From Cloacimonetes bacterium UBA4175 (GTDB lineage: Bacteria > Cloacimonadota > Cloacimonadia > Cloacimonadales > Cloacimonadaceae), in NCBI GenBank assembly GCA_002379855.1, contig DFUX01000034.1, positions 1 through 23,616 on the forward strand: a stretch of DNA of 23,616 nucleotides, written 5' to 3'. Every line of letters begins with the position of its first letter. The stretch's first letter is position 1. The notes beneath the pieces are model-generated. The model searched no databases and was not told the origin of the DNA. It saw only the letters and a program-made list of their open reading frames with translations. Both the position numbers and the translations under genes were made by a program. Shown one piece after another: positions 15,117-23,490 of the stretch.

Positions 15117-15129
15117 GGGATAATCATGG

Positions 15130-15972
15130 TCAGGCATTGATAATTCCTTGCTGTTTGCTGGTTTCCAACCCGGCGAAAACAGCCTGGTAGGCACAGATGG
15201 CAAGAGCCACGGCTACGTTGAGGGAGTTTTTCCAGCCCTGGACAGGTAACGAGACATGCATTCCGCACTGGGACAACACCTTTGGGTCGATACCAAGGCT
15301 CTCATTGCCAGCCACGATGGCCAGAGGGAGGGGAAAGGCGGTCTCGAAGACAGATACCGCGGATGGGGTGGTTTCCAATGCGCAGAGGTGGTAAGCCTCG
15401 TTTTTGGCTGCCTCGACCGCGTCAAGGGTGTCGGCAAAGCGCCGCCAGTTCACCCGTTCAGTTGTGCCCATCGCCGTCTTTTGTAAGGCCTTGTCTGAAG
15501 GATCCGCGCACACTCCGCACAGCCAGACCTCTTTGACCGACAGGCATTCGGCAGTCCGGAAGATGGAGCCCACATTGAAAGCCGAACGCAGATTATCCAG
15601 GATCAGCACAATTTGCGAAGCCCTTGCCAGAGCCGCCGGATCAGCTTCCCGGGGGCCGTCATTCCAGGCTTGGGACAGGTTGTAATCCCTATATTCGATC
15701 CCTCTCGCGGCTTGATATCTGGCAATGGCCGCAGATATTTGATGCCTGTCGCTGGCGGTATCGAGAGCAGCGTAAAGGGCTTGGGCGGATTCCGGCAGAG
15801 GCGGGGTGATCCAGGCCAGGCAGTCCTTGATATTGTCAATGAGTCCGGTTTGCGGATCAGGTGACGCCAGACGCTCATCCAGGCTGTAAAGCAGGCGGCT
15901 GATGGCCTTCAGTTGATGTTCGGGGCTTAACGCTTGAAACTTTTTTCTGCTAAAATGCGCAAGGGGTTTCAT
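15130..15972 (-). CDS. SpoU/TrmH-family RNA 2'-O-methyltransferase
   Basis: 280 residues. The C-terminal SPOUT domain has the three family motifs: LDNLRSAFNVGSIFRTAE (125-142), IVAGNESLGID (219-229) and SLPVQGWKNSLNVAVALA (241-258), which form the trefoil-knot SAM site with the catalytic Arg in motif 1. The first 110 residues form a helical N-terminal region rather than the short S1-like or L30-like substrate-binding domain of RlmB types, so the RNA target (tRNA or 23S rRNA) is unclear. The ATG at 15972 overlaps the stop of the HAD phosphatase gene (ATGA), so it is the last gene of the glycerate kinase-lptD operon. Confidence 0.92.
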   Translation of the reverse strand: MKPLAHFSRKKFQALSPEHQLKAISRLLYSLDERLASPDPQTGLIDNIKDCLAWITPPLPESAQALYAALDTASDRHQISAAIARYQAARGIEYRDYNLSQAWNDGPREADPAALARASQIVLILDNLRSAFNVGSIFRTAECLSVKEVWLCGVCADPSDKALQKTAMGTTERVNWRRFADTLDAVEAAKNEAYHLCALETTPSAVSVFETAFPLPLAIVAGNESLGIDPKVLSQCGMHVSLPVQGWKNSLNVAVALAICAYQAVFAGLETSKQQGIINA

Positions 15973-16559
15973 TGCTCGAGCATCTGAATCAATTTGGCGG
16001 CAGTCAGCAGATTTTCAGCGACGTAATCCGGCCGGACAGGCCAGCCATCCAGGCCGTCCAGCATTTCCCGGGCTCCCTCTCCGCTGAGCAAAAGGATGGT
16101 CTTCATGCCCGAGTTGTGGCCAAACTCCACATCTGTGCGGCGGTCTCCGATCATCCAGGACAGTCCGGCCTCAAAGACATGCTGGCTTTTGGCGCGTTTG
16201 AACATCCCGATGCCGGGTTTGCGGTCTTCATGTTCAATATTATAGGGGGCCACCACGCCATCGGCGAAATATGGGGAATAGTAGATGCCATCGAGGCGAA
16301 CCTTCTGTTCGGCAAGCAGTTGTTCCATGCGAGCCAGCACCCTTTCCAGAGTGGGAATATCGAAATATCCCCGGGCTATGCCGGATTGGTTGGTGGCCAG
16401 AAAAAGCAGGAATCCCATCTTCTTCAGCAGGCGCAAAGCCTCCCCGGTGTAGGGATAGAGCCGGTAAAGGGCGGGATCGTCCAAATAACCGAACTCATCG
16501 GGGCTGATACAGCCATCCCTGTCCAAGAAAACGGCTCTTCTAATAGTTCTTGCTGTCAC
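15969..16559 (-). CDS. GmhB/HisB-N-type HAD phosphatase without the zinc cysteines
   Basis: 196 residues. HAD motifs are FLDRDG (D13, D15), LATNQSGIARGYF (54-66), RKPGIGMF (113-120, Lys114) and MIGDRRTDVEFG (136-147; D139, D143). The layout matches D-glycero-D-manno-heptose 1,7-bisphosphate phosphatase (GmhB) and the histidinol-phosphatase domain of HisB. Those enzymes usually hold zinc through a CxHx(n)CxC loop just before RKP; here the same loop (YYSPYFADGVVAPYNIEHED) has no Cys at all, so the substrate is uncertain. Its place after lptD favours an LPS-sugar role. The start is GTG at 16559, overlapping the lptD end by 20 bases; no ATG lies before the DRDG motif. Confidence 0.85.
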   Translation of the reverse strand: MTARTIRRAVFLDRDGCISPDEFGYLDDPALYRLYPYTGEALRLLKKMGFLLFLATNQSGIARGYFDIPTLERVLARMEQLLAEQKVRLDGIYYSPYFADGVVAPYNIEHEDRKPGIGMFKRAKSQHVFEAGLSWMIGDRRTDVEFGHNSGMKTILLLSGEGAREMLDGLDGWPVRPDYVAENLLTAAKLIQMLEQ

Positions 16560-18948
16560 GGGTCTGGAACCTCAGCGCGTCGGGCAGGCTGGTGTTGAAC
16601 AGGGCTATCCGGTATTCCCAGTATTCGTTGCGGGTGGAGTAGCTCACCTCCAGTTTCCAGCAGTGGAGATCCCTGCTCAGGTTGACGCTTTGCGAGATCA
16701 GGTCTTTCTCTTTCAGATTGTAGTAGTTGCCATAGGTAACATACCAGTTGTCGGTTACTTTGAGGGAAGCGTTGAGGCGCAGGTTGCTGGAACTGGGTTC
16801 AAAGATACCTTTTTCGCCGGAGATGTCTTGGGAGAGGGTCAGCTTCCAGTTCTCGCTGGAGCTGGTTCCTGATGTTTGGGTGGCGCCGCTCCTCAGGCTG
16901 TCAGAATGTTCGTAGGGGCTGAATATCTTGTTCTTTTCGCGGCTGAAATACCTGGTGTAGGGCGCTGTTCCGCTGAGCGAAATGGAGTGGGAGAAATACT
17001 GGTTATTCATCTTCCACTTGCCATCGCGCAGCTCGTAAGGATCCTGGCTGAAGCTGAATTGGGAGGAATAGCCCAGGTTGAGGGATTTGAGGTTCAAGGC
17101 TGAACCCGGCAGCCTGAAATTTCCCAAACCGAAGGTTCCGGGACTGAAGTTCAGAGTGTGCGAAACAAGGCCCAGCTTCTTTTCCTTCTGCATAAGATTG
17201 ACGGAACCGCGGGAGTTGAAGGTCAGGATATCGCCTGTCTTTTTGTTGTCTTTGCCATATTTGAGCTGCCATTTATGGTTCAGGCCATAGCTTAGGGATG
17301 CTGTTTTGCCACTGCTGTTCAGGCCGATTCCGCCAAAGCTGTAGAACCTGCTGTTATCCGAGAAATCCGGGCTGTAGTTCAAACCCGCGCTTGGGGTCAT
17401 GATGTGGCGCAGGGAACGCAGCCAGCCCTGTCGGAAGTTGCGAATCCCATAGATGTTGAAGTTGGCGTTGGCGTAGGCTCCATAGTCGTTTCCCCGTACC
17501 CAGTTGTCCCCTTTACGGTCGCGGTCAAACCAGCTTTCGCTGTAGTTCAACCCATTCTGGAAATTTAGCCATCCCCTGAATTTCCAGTTATAGGACAGGC
17601 CCAGGCGGTGTTTGATTCCGGCGAAATGCTGAGTGAGGTAGTTTGTGTTGGTGGTGTCGGCGGGGTCTATCTCATTGTTCCAGAAAATATCAGCCCAGCC
17701 ACGGTCGGGATTCCTGCTCGTTCCGGTATGATCCATGCGGAAGCTGTAACTGTAGCTCAGGTTGCTCCACCAGGCGTTGGGACTGCGTGTGGGATTGTAA
17801 AACAGCTCATACACAGGGCGGGTTGGCGCGGAAAAACTGACCGCGGGCAAAGAAACCGAAATCCGGTCGTTGATCAGGTCTTCGGTGTAGGTGGCACCCA
17901 CGTTCAGATAGGAACTGAGCAAGGGCTTGCGGTAGGAAACGGTCGAAGTAACCTTCTGGGCCAGGCTTTCGTCCAGATTGTAGCTGTCTTCCCAGATGCG
18001 TTTGCTGCTCACGAAGTCCAGATTGACGTCGAAAGTGGATTTTTCCCCCAGTTCATGGTGGTGCCTGGCACGCAAAGACCAGTCATAATTGGTCTCGTAT
18101 TGGCCGATGTTCTTTCGGTAGGAAGCATCCAGAGAACCGGAGTAGAGGTAGCGCTTGATATAGTCAGTCGTCAGCCGGGTTTCCCAACCGGTCTTTTCCA
18201 TCAGGTCCAGGCTGAGGATTATATCGGCATAGCTTTTATACGGATAGTACCATGCTATATTGCGCAGGGTTTTGCCATCCACATAGTTGTATCCCGGTTC
18301 AGGCACCAGGAAGCCAGCTCTGCGGCCGCGCTTGATCGAGAGTGTCATAAAGGGAAAGTAGAACACGGGAAAGTGGTTTACATAGGCGATCACGGGCTTG
18401 CCTACTATCTTGTCGCCCCGGTAAATGCGCAGTTGCTTGCTGGAAAACCAGAAGTCCGGTTCGGCGTGATCGCAGGTGGTGTAACTGCCATTGTCCACAT
18501 CGTAGATGTCATCACCCGTCTTGCGTATCTCCTGGCCTGAATAATAGCCGTTTTCCAGCCTGCTGACGCCTCTGGAAAGCAGTCCGGTCTGGCTGTCGAT
18601 ATCATAGGCAACAGTGGTTCCCAGCAGAATCTGGTCTCCATCCTTCATCACCGTGTTGCCGTAGCTGTAAGCTTTTTCCGTCTTCAGGTCGAGCATCAGG
18701 GAGTCGCTGCTGATGTCGAAGTTATGATAACGCACGCTGGAACTGCCAAAGAGGCGTATCTGTTCCGCGGAGTAATTGTAGGCTACGCTGTCCGCGGCGT
18801 AAAAGAGGGAGTCCAGTTTCGCCGGAGCCAATGAGAGAGTATCCTGTGCGGAAGCGAGATCGGTAATGTTTAGCGGTGCCTCGCTCTGTCCCCACAGCGT
18901 CGCCAGAGAGAGCAGGAGCAGCAAGGGCAGGATGAATCTACGCGTCAT
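16540..18948 (-). CDS. lptD: LPS-assembly outer-membrane protein LptD
   Basis: 802 residues with a signal peptide (MTRRFILPLLLLLSLATLWG). The N-terminal OstA-like domain (about 45-190) has repeated strand units such as SDSLMLDLKTEKAYSYGNT. The signature follows: TTCDHAEPDFWFSSKQL, HFPVFYFPFMTLSIKRGRRAGFLVPEPGY (192-220), then a long barrel-forming region of alternating aromatic strands to the end. It inserts LPS into the outer leaflet with the lipoprotein LptE. Only two Cys exist, C159 in the N-terminal domain and C763 near the barrel end, at about the positions of C173 and C725 of E. coli LptD, so one interdomain disulphide is likely. Its ATG overlaps the glycerate kinase stop (ATGA). Confidence 0.94.
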   Translation of the reverse strand: MTRRFILPLLLLLSLATLWGQSEAPLNITDLASAQDTLSLAPAKLDSLFYAADSVAYNYSAEQIRLFGSSSVRYHNFDISSDSLMLDLKTEKAYSYGNTVMKDGDQILLGTTVAYDIDSQTGLLSRGVSRLENGYYSGQEIRKTGDDIYDVDNGSYTTCDHAEPDFWFSSKQLRIYRGDKIVGKPVIAYVNHFPVFYFPFMTLSIKRGRRAGFLVPEPGYNYVDGKTLRNIAWYYPYKSYADIILSLDLMEKTGWETRLTTDYIKRYLYSGSLDASYRKNIGQYETNYDWSLRARHHHELGEKSTFDVNLDFVSSKRIWEDSYNLDESLAQKVTSTVSYRKPLLSSYLNVGATYTEDLINDRISVSLPAVSFSAPTRPVYELFYNPTRSPNAWWSNLSYSYSFRMDHTGTSRNPDRGWADIFWNNEIDPADTTNTNYLTQHFAGIKHRLGLSYNWKFRGWLNFQNGLNYSESWFDRDRKGDNWVRGNDYGAYANANFNIYGIRNFRQGWLRSLRHIMTPSAGLNYSPDFSDNSRFYSFGGIGLNSSGKTASLSYGLNHKWQLKYGKDNKKTGDILTFNSRGSVNLMQKEKKLGLVSHTLNFSPGTFGLGNFRLPGSALNLKSLNLGYSSQFSFSQDPYELRDGKWKMNNQYFSHSISLSGTAPYTRYFSREKNKIFSPYEHSDSLRSGATQTSGTSSSENWKLTLSQDISGEKGIFEPSSSNLRLNASLKVTDNWYVTYGNYYNLKEKDLISQSVNLSRDLHCWKLEVSYSTRNEYWEYRIALFNTSLPDALRFQTRDSKNY

Positions 18949-20210
18949 CCAATTACACCAAAGATATCCGGTTCAGAGTCGTCGCAACCGCTGAGGGGGT
19001 TGTCGAAGTCGTATCCCACGCTCAGCACAAACACATCGTTGACATTGGTGACCAAAACCGGGGAAGGTAAGATGTGATGAATTTTCCTAAGCGCTGTGAA
19101 GCTGTCGTTATCCCGTAAAACCCGGGTCATGCCGAAGCCTTGCCGATGCAACTGTTTCAGGCTTTTACTGTCAACCATCGCCCCTCCGCTGCCGGGCAGG
19201 TTGTCGCTGCCGTCTGTGGCAAAGCAGAACAGGGCGCAGTCTTTATAGCGTGCCAAAGCGCTGGCCATGGACAGGGCAATATGACTGCAACGGCCGCCTG
19301 ATCCCGATCCCTTGACCTTGACGGGTGTTTCCCCTCCCAACACTTGCAGGAATGGCCGTTTGAGCTTGTAGCGGGGTCTGTGGGCACGTTCCAGCATATA
19401 TTTCAGCTTGGTGATGAAACCTGTCGCAGGACGATCCTGGAACCCAGCCTCCAGATGCACCTGGAATCCCTGCCTTTTCAGATCAGAAGCAAGTTCCAAC
19501 GTGAAACTGGCATTATCCCCCACGATGTGGTAAAACACTTTTTTGGAGCCATTCTTGAAAACCCAGGCATCACCTTGTTTCCTGCCCTTTTGCGGGGGAG
19601 TGAATGGCCCTGAGGCAAGCACATGGGGATCATTGCCAGGCACATCAGACACGGCGAAGATGTGCACTTTGGAGCAAGCAAGCAGCTTGAGAGCCTTGCC
19701 GCCTTTGACCGCGGACATATCCGTTCTTTTCCTGTTGACCTCGTCAATGGCGCTGCCGCTGGAGATAAGTTGTTTGTGGGCATCAATCAATTGAGGGAGC
19801 GTCATATCAGGGGGCAGAAGTTCAAAGAGAGCTGAGCCACCTCCGGAAAGCAAGACCACAAGATCATCCCCGGCTGGGATGCCGCGTAGCCAGGCCGCGA
19901 TCCTGCCGCTGTGGGCAATGCTGTTTTCGTCGGGCAGAGGATGGCCTGCTTCCAAAATTTCAAGGTTTTGGATTTCCCCAAGGGAAAGGCCGTAGCGGGT
20001 GAGCACATAGCCATCGTAAGGGATATCCCGCTGCCGCAAATGCTGGGCTGTCATAGAGGCCATTTTCCAAGCCGCTTTGCCGATGGCGAGAATCCTGACC
20101 CGGGACGCGAAAACCTGTTTGCCAAGTAACTCAGTCAGTTGCGGATACTGGCAAAAAAGGTGCATGCGCCGCGCGTAAGTATCGTAGATGATATTGTGAA
20201 GAGAACTCAA
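18945..20210 (-). CDS. Glycerate 2-kinase (DUF4147 plus MOFRL domain)
   Basis: 421 residues. DUF4147 marks are AIGKAAWKMA (42-51), AGHPLPDENS (88-97) and LLSGGGSALFE (120-130). The MOFRL part has GGETPVKVKGSGSGGR, FATDGSDNLPGSGGAM and TNVNDVFVLSVG. The family phosphorylates glycerate at C2 (D-glycerate to 2-phosphoglycerate) and feeds glycolysis. The start is a TTG at 20210, kept because an in-frame stop lies four codons upstream and the next Met (residue 16) would cut the family's first helix. TAGG lies about eight bases before it. Its stop overlaps the lptD ATG, which makes it the first gene of an operon otherwise devoted to the envelope. Confidence 0.9.
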   Translation of the reverse strand: MSSLHNIIYDTYARRMHLFCQYPQLTELLGKQVFASRVRILAIGKAAWKMASMTAQHLRQRDIPYDGYVLTRYGLSLGEIQNLEILEAGHPLPDENSIAHSGRIAAWLRGIPAGDDLVVLLSGGGSALFELLPPDMTLPQLIDAHKQLISSGSAIDEVNRKRTDMSAVKGGKALKLLACSKVHIFAVSDVPGNDPHVLASGPFTPPQKGRKQGDAWVFKNGSKKVFYHIVGDNASFTLELASDLKRQGFQVHLEAGFQDRPATGFITKLKYMLERAHRPRYKLKRPFLQVLGGETPVKVKGSGSGGRCSHIALSMASALARYKDCALFCFATDGSDNLPGSGGAMVDSKSLKQLHRQGFGMTRVLRDNDSFTALRKIHHILPSPVLVTNVNDVFVLSVGYDFDNPLSGCDDSEPDIFGVIG

Positions 20211-20427
20211 TGATAATACCTAAAACAATAATTTTCACCCTTAAAACGCCTTATCCGATTTAGTCAAGTCCATTTTTCGCGACCCGTTTGCGGCCTTGCC
20301 GTCCGGAGGGTTCAAATGTAGTTTTGTCCACCCGTATATAGGTTAGATAACTGCAATAAATAAAAATCCTTTACAAAAAAGGGCAGCAGAAAATTGTGGA
20401 TACTTAATCGTCCTTAGGAGTATAGTT

Positions 20428-21924
20428 ATGTCAGACAAGGTGAGTGAAACCAGCAGCAAATCTGCTATCAAAGAACTGAGAGAAGATTATCTTCGCCTGC
20501 TCGAAGAATCCTTTCAAAACAATGCGGAATTCAAAAAAGGCGACGTCGTCGAAGCCCCCATTGTCAGCATCAATGAGAACTATATCATTGTGAACCTGGG
20601 TGGCAAGTTCGATGCCTACGCCGATGTCAGCGACTTTGCCGACGAGAAAGGCGTGCTTGGCTACGCCGTCGGAGACACCCTGAAAGGTTATATCGTGGAC
20701 AGCAACGATCAGGGTTTCGTTATAGGCAAAAGCCTGACCAAACAGCATGTGGATAAGAAATCACTACTGGACGCGTTTGAACGCAAGATTCCCGTGTCCG
20801 GAAAGGTCTATGCCGTCACCAAAGGCGGTTTCAATGTTGACGTGTTGGGAGCAAGGGCTTTTTGCCCCGCATCCCAGATCGCTTTGCGCGGCGCGGAAAA
20901 CAACGAAGCCTACATCGGCAGAACCATGGATTTCCTGGTGATTGAGTGTTCCGAAAGCTGTCGCCGCGTTGTGGTTTCCCGCCGTCAACTGCAAGAGGCG
21001 CAGGAGCAGGAAAAGCGCGCCGCGGCTCTTGAACAGCTAAGCATCGGCAGCGTAGTGACCGGCACCGTGATGCGGATGACCAGCTTTGGAGCCTTTGTCG
21101 ATCTGGGCGGCGTTGAAGGCCTGATGCACGTTTCGGAGATTTCCTGGCAGCATGTGTCACGTCCCCAGGAAGTCCTCAAAATAGGACAGCAGGTGGAAGT
21201 GAAGATCCTGGACATTAAAGGCGACAAGATTGCCCTTTCCATGAAAGCCTTGCAGGAAAACCCCTTCACAGCGGCTCTCAGTGAAATAAAGGAAGGCGAC
21301 ACGATCAACTGCCGCGTCCTCAGGCTGCACAGCTTCGGCGCTTTTGCCGAGATCAAACCCGGAGTGGAAGGTCTGATCCCCATCTCCGAAATGAGCCGCA
21401 GCCGCAATATATCGCATCCCCGCGAAGTGGTGAAAGAGCAAGACTACGTGGAAGTGCAGATCTTGCGCATCGATCCGGAAACCCAAAAGATTTCCCTTTC
21501 CCTCAAGGCTTTGCAAGCCGATCCCTGGGACAATATCGATGAACTGGCCCCGCTGGAAAAACCTTTTGAAGGCATCGTGGAAAGCTCCACAAATTATGGC
21601 GTGTTCGTGACCATCACCGAAGGAATAACCGGGCTTCTGCCACGTTCCCGGATACGTAAAACTGACAACTTTAACCCCGGCGACCCCATCACCCTGATGG
21701 TTACAGCCGTTGATAAAGAAAACCACCGCGTTACTCTGGATTATATCGACAGATCTCCGGACGAAGTGGTCGAAGAACGCCCCCGCAGGGAATATGAGAA
21801 CCGCGAGCAGCAGGATTACTCCCGCGGCCCCCGCAGAGGAAGATCGCGCGCCGATGAAGAATGGCGCAAGTATGCCAACCAGAAGGTAACTCCCGCGGAC
21901 GATAATCCCTTCAAAGACCTGTAA
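20428..21924 (+). CDS. rpsA: 30S ribosomal protein S1, five S1 domains
   Basis: 498 residues. Five OB-fold S1 repeats can be placed: about 36-103, 119-185, 205-274, 287-361 and 377-440. Repeats 3 and 4 are the most canonical (MTSFGAFVDLGGVEGLMHVSE and HSFGAFAEIKPGVEGLIPIS). A charged, Arg-rich tail follows (450-498). S1 holds mRNA on the 30S subunit during initiation. E. coli S1 has six repeats, so this form is shorter but within the range seen in other phyla. AGGAG seven bases before the ATG fixes the start. A weak promoter (TTGTCC at 20324, GATAAC at 20346) may lie upstream. lysS follows after nine bases. Confidence 0.95.
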   Translation: MSDKVSETSSKSAIKELREDYLRLLEESFQNNAEFKKGDVVEAPIVSINENYIIVNLGGKFDAYADVSDFADEKGVLGYAVGDTLKGYIVDSNDQGFVIGKSLTKQHVDKKSLLDAFERKIPVSGKVYAVTKGGFNVDVLGARAFCPASQIALRGAENNEAYIGRTMDFLVIECSESCRRVVVSRRQLQEAQEQEKRAAALEQLSIGSVVTGTVMRMTSFGAFVDLGGVEGLMHVSEISWQHVSRPQEVLKIGQQVEVKILDIKGDKIALSMKALQENPFTAALSEIKEGDTINCRVLRLHSFGAFAEIKPGVEGLIPISEMSRSRNISHPREVVKEQDYVEVQILRIDPETQKISLSLKALQADPWDNIDELAPLEKPFEGIVESSTNYGVFVTITEGITGLLPRSRIRKTDNFNPGDPITLMVTAVDKENHRVTLDYIDRSPDEVVEERPRREYENREQQDYSRGPRRGRSRADEEWRKYANQKVTPADDNPFKDL

Positions 21925-21933
21925 ACCGCTTCC

Positions 21934-23430
21934 ATGCAGTCCAAGGACAATCAGTTTATCCAGCTGCGCAAGCAGAAACTGGCCAAGATAATTGCCGCCG
22001 GGATAGACCCTTATCCCGTCCGCTCAACCCGCACGCATCAGATTTCCGAGGTTTTGTGCGATAAAGACGGCTGGATCTCCTCCGGGCAGGAAGTGTGCCT
22101 GACCGGCAGGCTTGTGGCCATGCGCCGCCAGGGAAAACTGGGCTTTGGCAACCTTGAGGACGCCAGCGGGAAGATCCAGATCTACGTGGCTCAAAACCAG
22201 GTTGGTGAAGAAAATTACGAACTTTTCAAGCTCTGCGATCCGGGCGATTTTGTGCAGACAAGGGGCAGCCTCTTTTATACCCAGGCGGGTGAATACTCGC
22301 TAAAAGTGCTCGAACTGACTCTGTTGAGTAAAAACATCCGCCCCCTGCCAGCCGTGAAAGAGAAGCTGGTGGATGGCAAGTTGGTGCGATACGACGAATT
22401 CTCGGATATTGAGCTGCGCTATCGAAAACGCTATCTGGACCTCCTGCTCAACCCCGAACACCGCAAAGTGTTCATAGTGCGTGCCAAAATCATCAGCGCC
22501 ATCCGCGACTATCTGGATTCCAGGGATTATACCGAGGTGGAAACCCCCATCCTGCAACCGCTCTATGGCGGCGCCAATGCCAGACCCTTTGTGACCCATC
22601 ACAACACATTGGATACCGACCTCTATCTGCGCATCGCTACCGAGCTTTACCTGAAAAGGCTGATCGTGGGCGGCTTTGAAAGGGTTTATGAGCTCGGCAA
22701 GGACTTCCGCAACGAAGGCATGGACCGCACCCATAATCCGGAATTCACCATGCTGGAGCTTTACGAGGCCTATTCAGACCTCGAAGGCATGATCTCCATA
22801 ACCGAAGGCATGATCCGCCATCTGGCCACCGATGTGTTGCGCAAGGACGAGTTCCACTATCGCGGGCACACTGTCAACCTCGCCCAGCCATTTTTGCGGG
22901 CTCCCATGATCCAACTGGTGAAAGAGCATGTCGGCATCGATCTTTCCGATATGAACTTGGAACGGGCGCTGGCTTTCTGCAAGGAACGCCGGCTGGAGGT
23001 TCCCGCGGGTGCCGGAGTGGGCAGACTGATCGCGCTGCTCTTTGAGCACTATGTGGAGGAAAAACTTGTCCAGCCAACCTTTGTGACGGATTTTCCCAAG
23101 GAGATCTCACCCCTCGCCAAAGCCAAACCCGGTAACCCGGATCTGGCGGAAAGGTTTGAGCTATTCATTGCCGGACATGAGTTTGCCAATGCCTTCAGCG
23201 AGTTGAACGACCCACTGGATCAGCGGGAACGCCTGGAAGCCCAGGCCAGTCTGCGCGCCTTGGGCGATGAAGAAGCCAATGTGGTGGATGAAGACTTTCT
23301 GGAAGCCTTGGAATATGGAATGCCGCCCATGGGTGGCATGGGAATCGGCATCGACCGCCTGGTGATGCTGCTCACGGAGAATGACTCCATCAAGGAAGTT
23401 ATCCTCTTTCCCCAAATGAAGCCCGAATAG
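21934..23430 (+). CDS. lysS: Lysyl-tRNA synthetase, class II
   Basis: 498 residues, the standard length. An N-terminal anticodon-binding OB domain (about 50-140, with GRLVAMRRQGKLGFGNLEDA) is followed by the class II core: motif 1 around the DYLDSRDYTEVETPILQP region, the YGGANARPF substrate loop, motif 2 FRNEGMDRTHNPEFTMLE and motif 3 GMGIGIDRLVMLLT. It charges tRNA-Lys in the cytoplasm. The ATG lies nine bases after the rpsA stop with no clear ribosome site, so translation may depend on coupling to rpsA. Confidence 0.97.
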   Translation: MQSKDNQFIQLRKQKLAKIIAAGIDPYPVRSTRTHQISEVLCDKDGWISSGQEVCLTGRLVAMRRQGKLGFGNLEDASGKIQIYVAQNQVGEENYELFKLCDPGDFVQTRGSLFYTQAGEYSLKVLELTLLSKNIRPLPAVKEKLVDGKLVRYDEFSDIELRYRKRYLDLLLNPEHRKVFIVRAKIISAIRDYLDSRDYTEVETPILQPLYGGANARPFVTHHNTLDTDLYLRIATELYLKRLIVGGFERVYELGKDFRNEGMDRTHNPEFTMLELYEAYSDLEGMISITEGMIRHLATDVLRKDEFHYRGHTVNLAQPFLRAPMIQLVKEHVGIDLSDMNLERALAFCKERRLEVPAGAGVGRLIALLFEHYVEEKLVQPTFVTDFPKEISPLAKAKPGNPDLAERFELFIAGHEFANAFSELNDPLDQRERLEAQASLRALGDEEANVVDEDFLEALEYGMPPMGGMGIGIDRLVMLLTENDSIKEVILFPQMKPE

Positions 23431-23462
23431 ACTGATTTTAGCTGTTCCCGCCGTTTTCCAAT

Positions 23463-23490
23463 CCGGTTGGCTTTGCGCAACCGGGATTTT
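23463..23490 (+). terminator. Terminator after lysS
   Basis: CCGGTTG (23463-23469) pairs with CAACCGG (23478-23484), followed by GATTTT. It lies 32 bases after the lysS stop. The T-tract is short. Confidence 0.7.

Larger units (their letters stand above)
14866..15129. other. Gene-free stretch between converging transcription units
   Basis: Together with the terminator just before it, this makes about 320 bases without a gene. It holds a small GCGGG/CCCGC dyad (14898-14917), the long palindrome at 14944-14990 and the hairpin at 15084-15116. No reading frame with a credible start and composition was seen. Confidence 0.7.

Noticed and set aside
17608..18540. A 310-codon open frame on the plus strand inside lptD
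   Set aside because: It is antisense to a clear LptD coding sequence and shows no domain or ribosome site.
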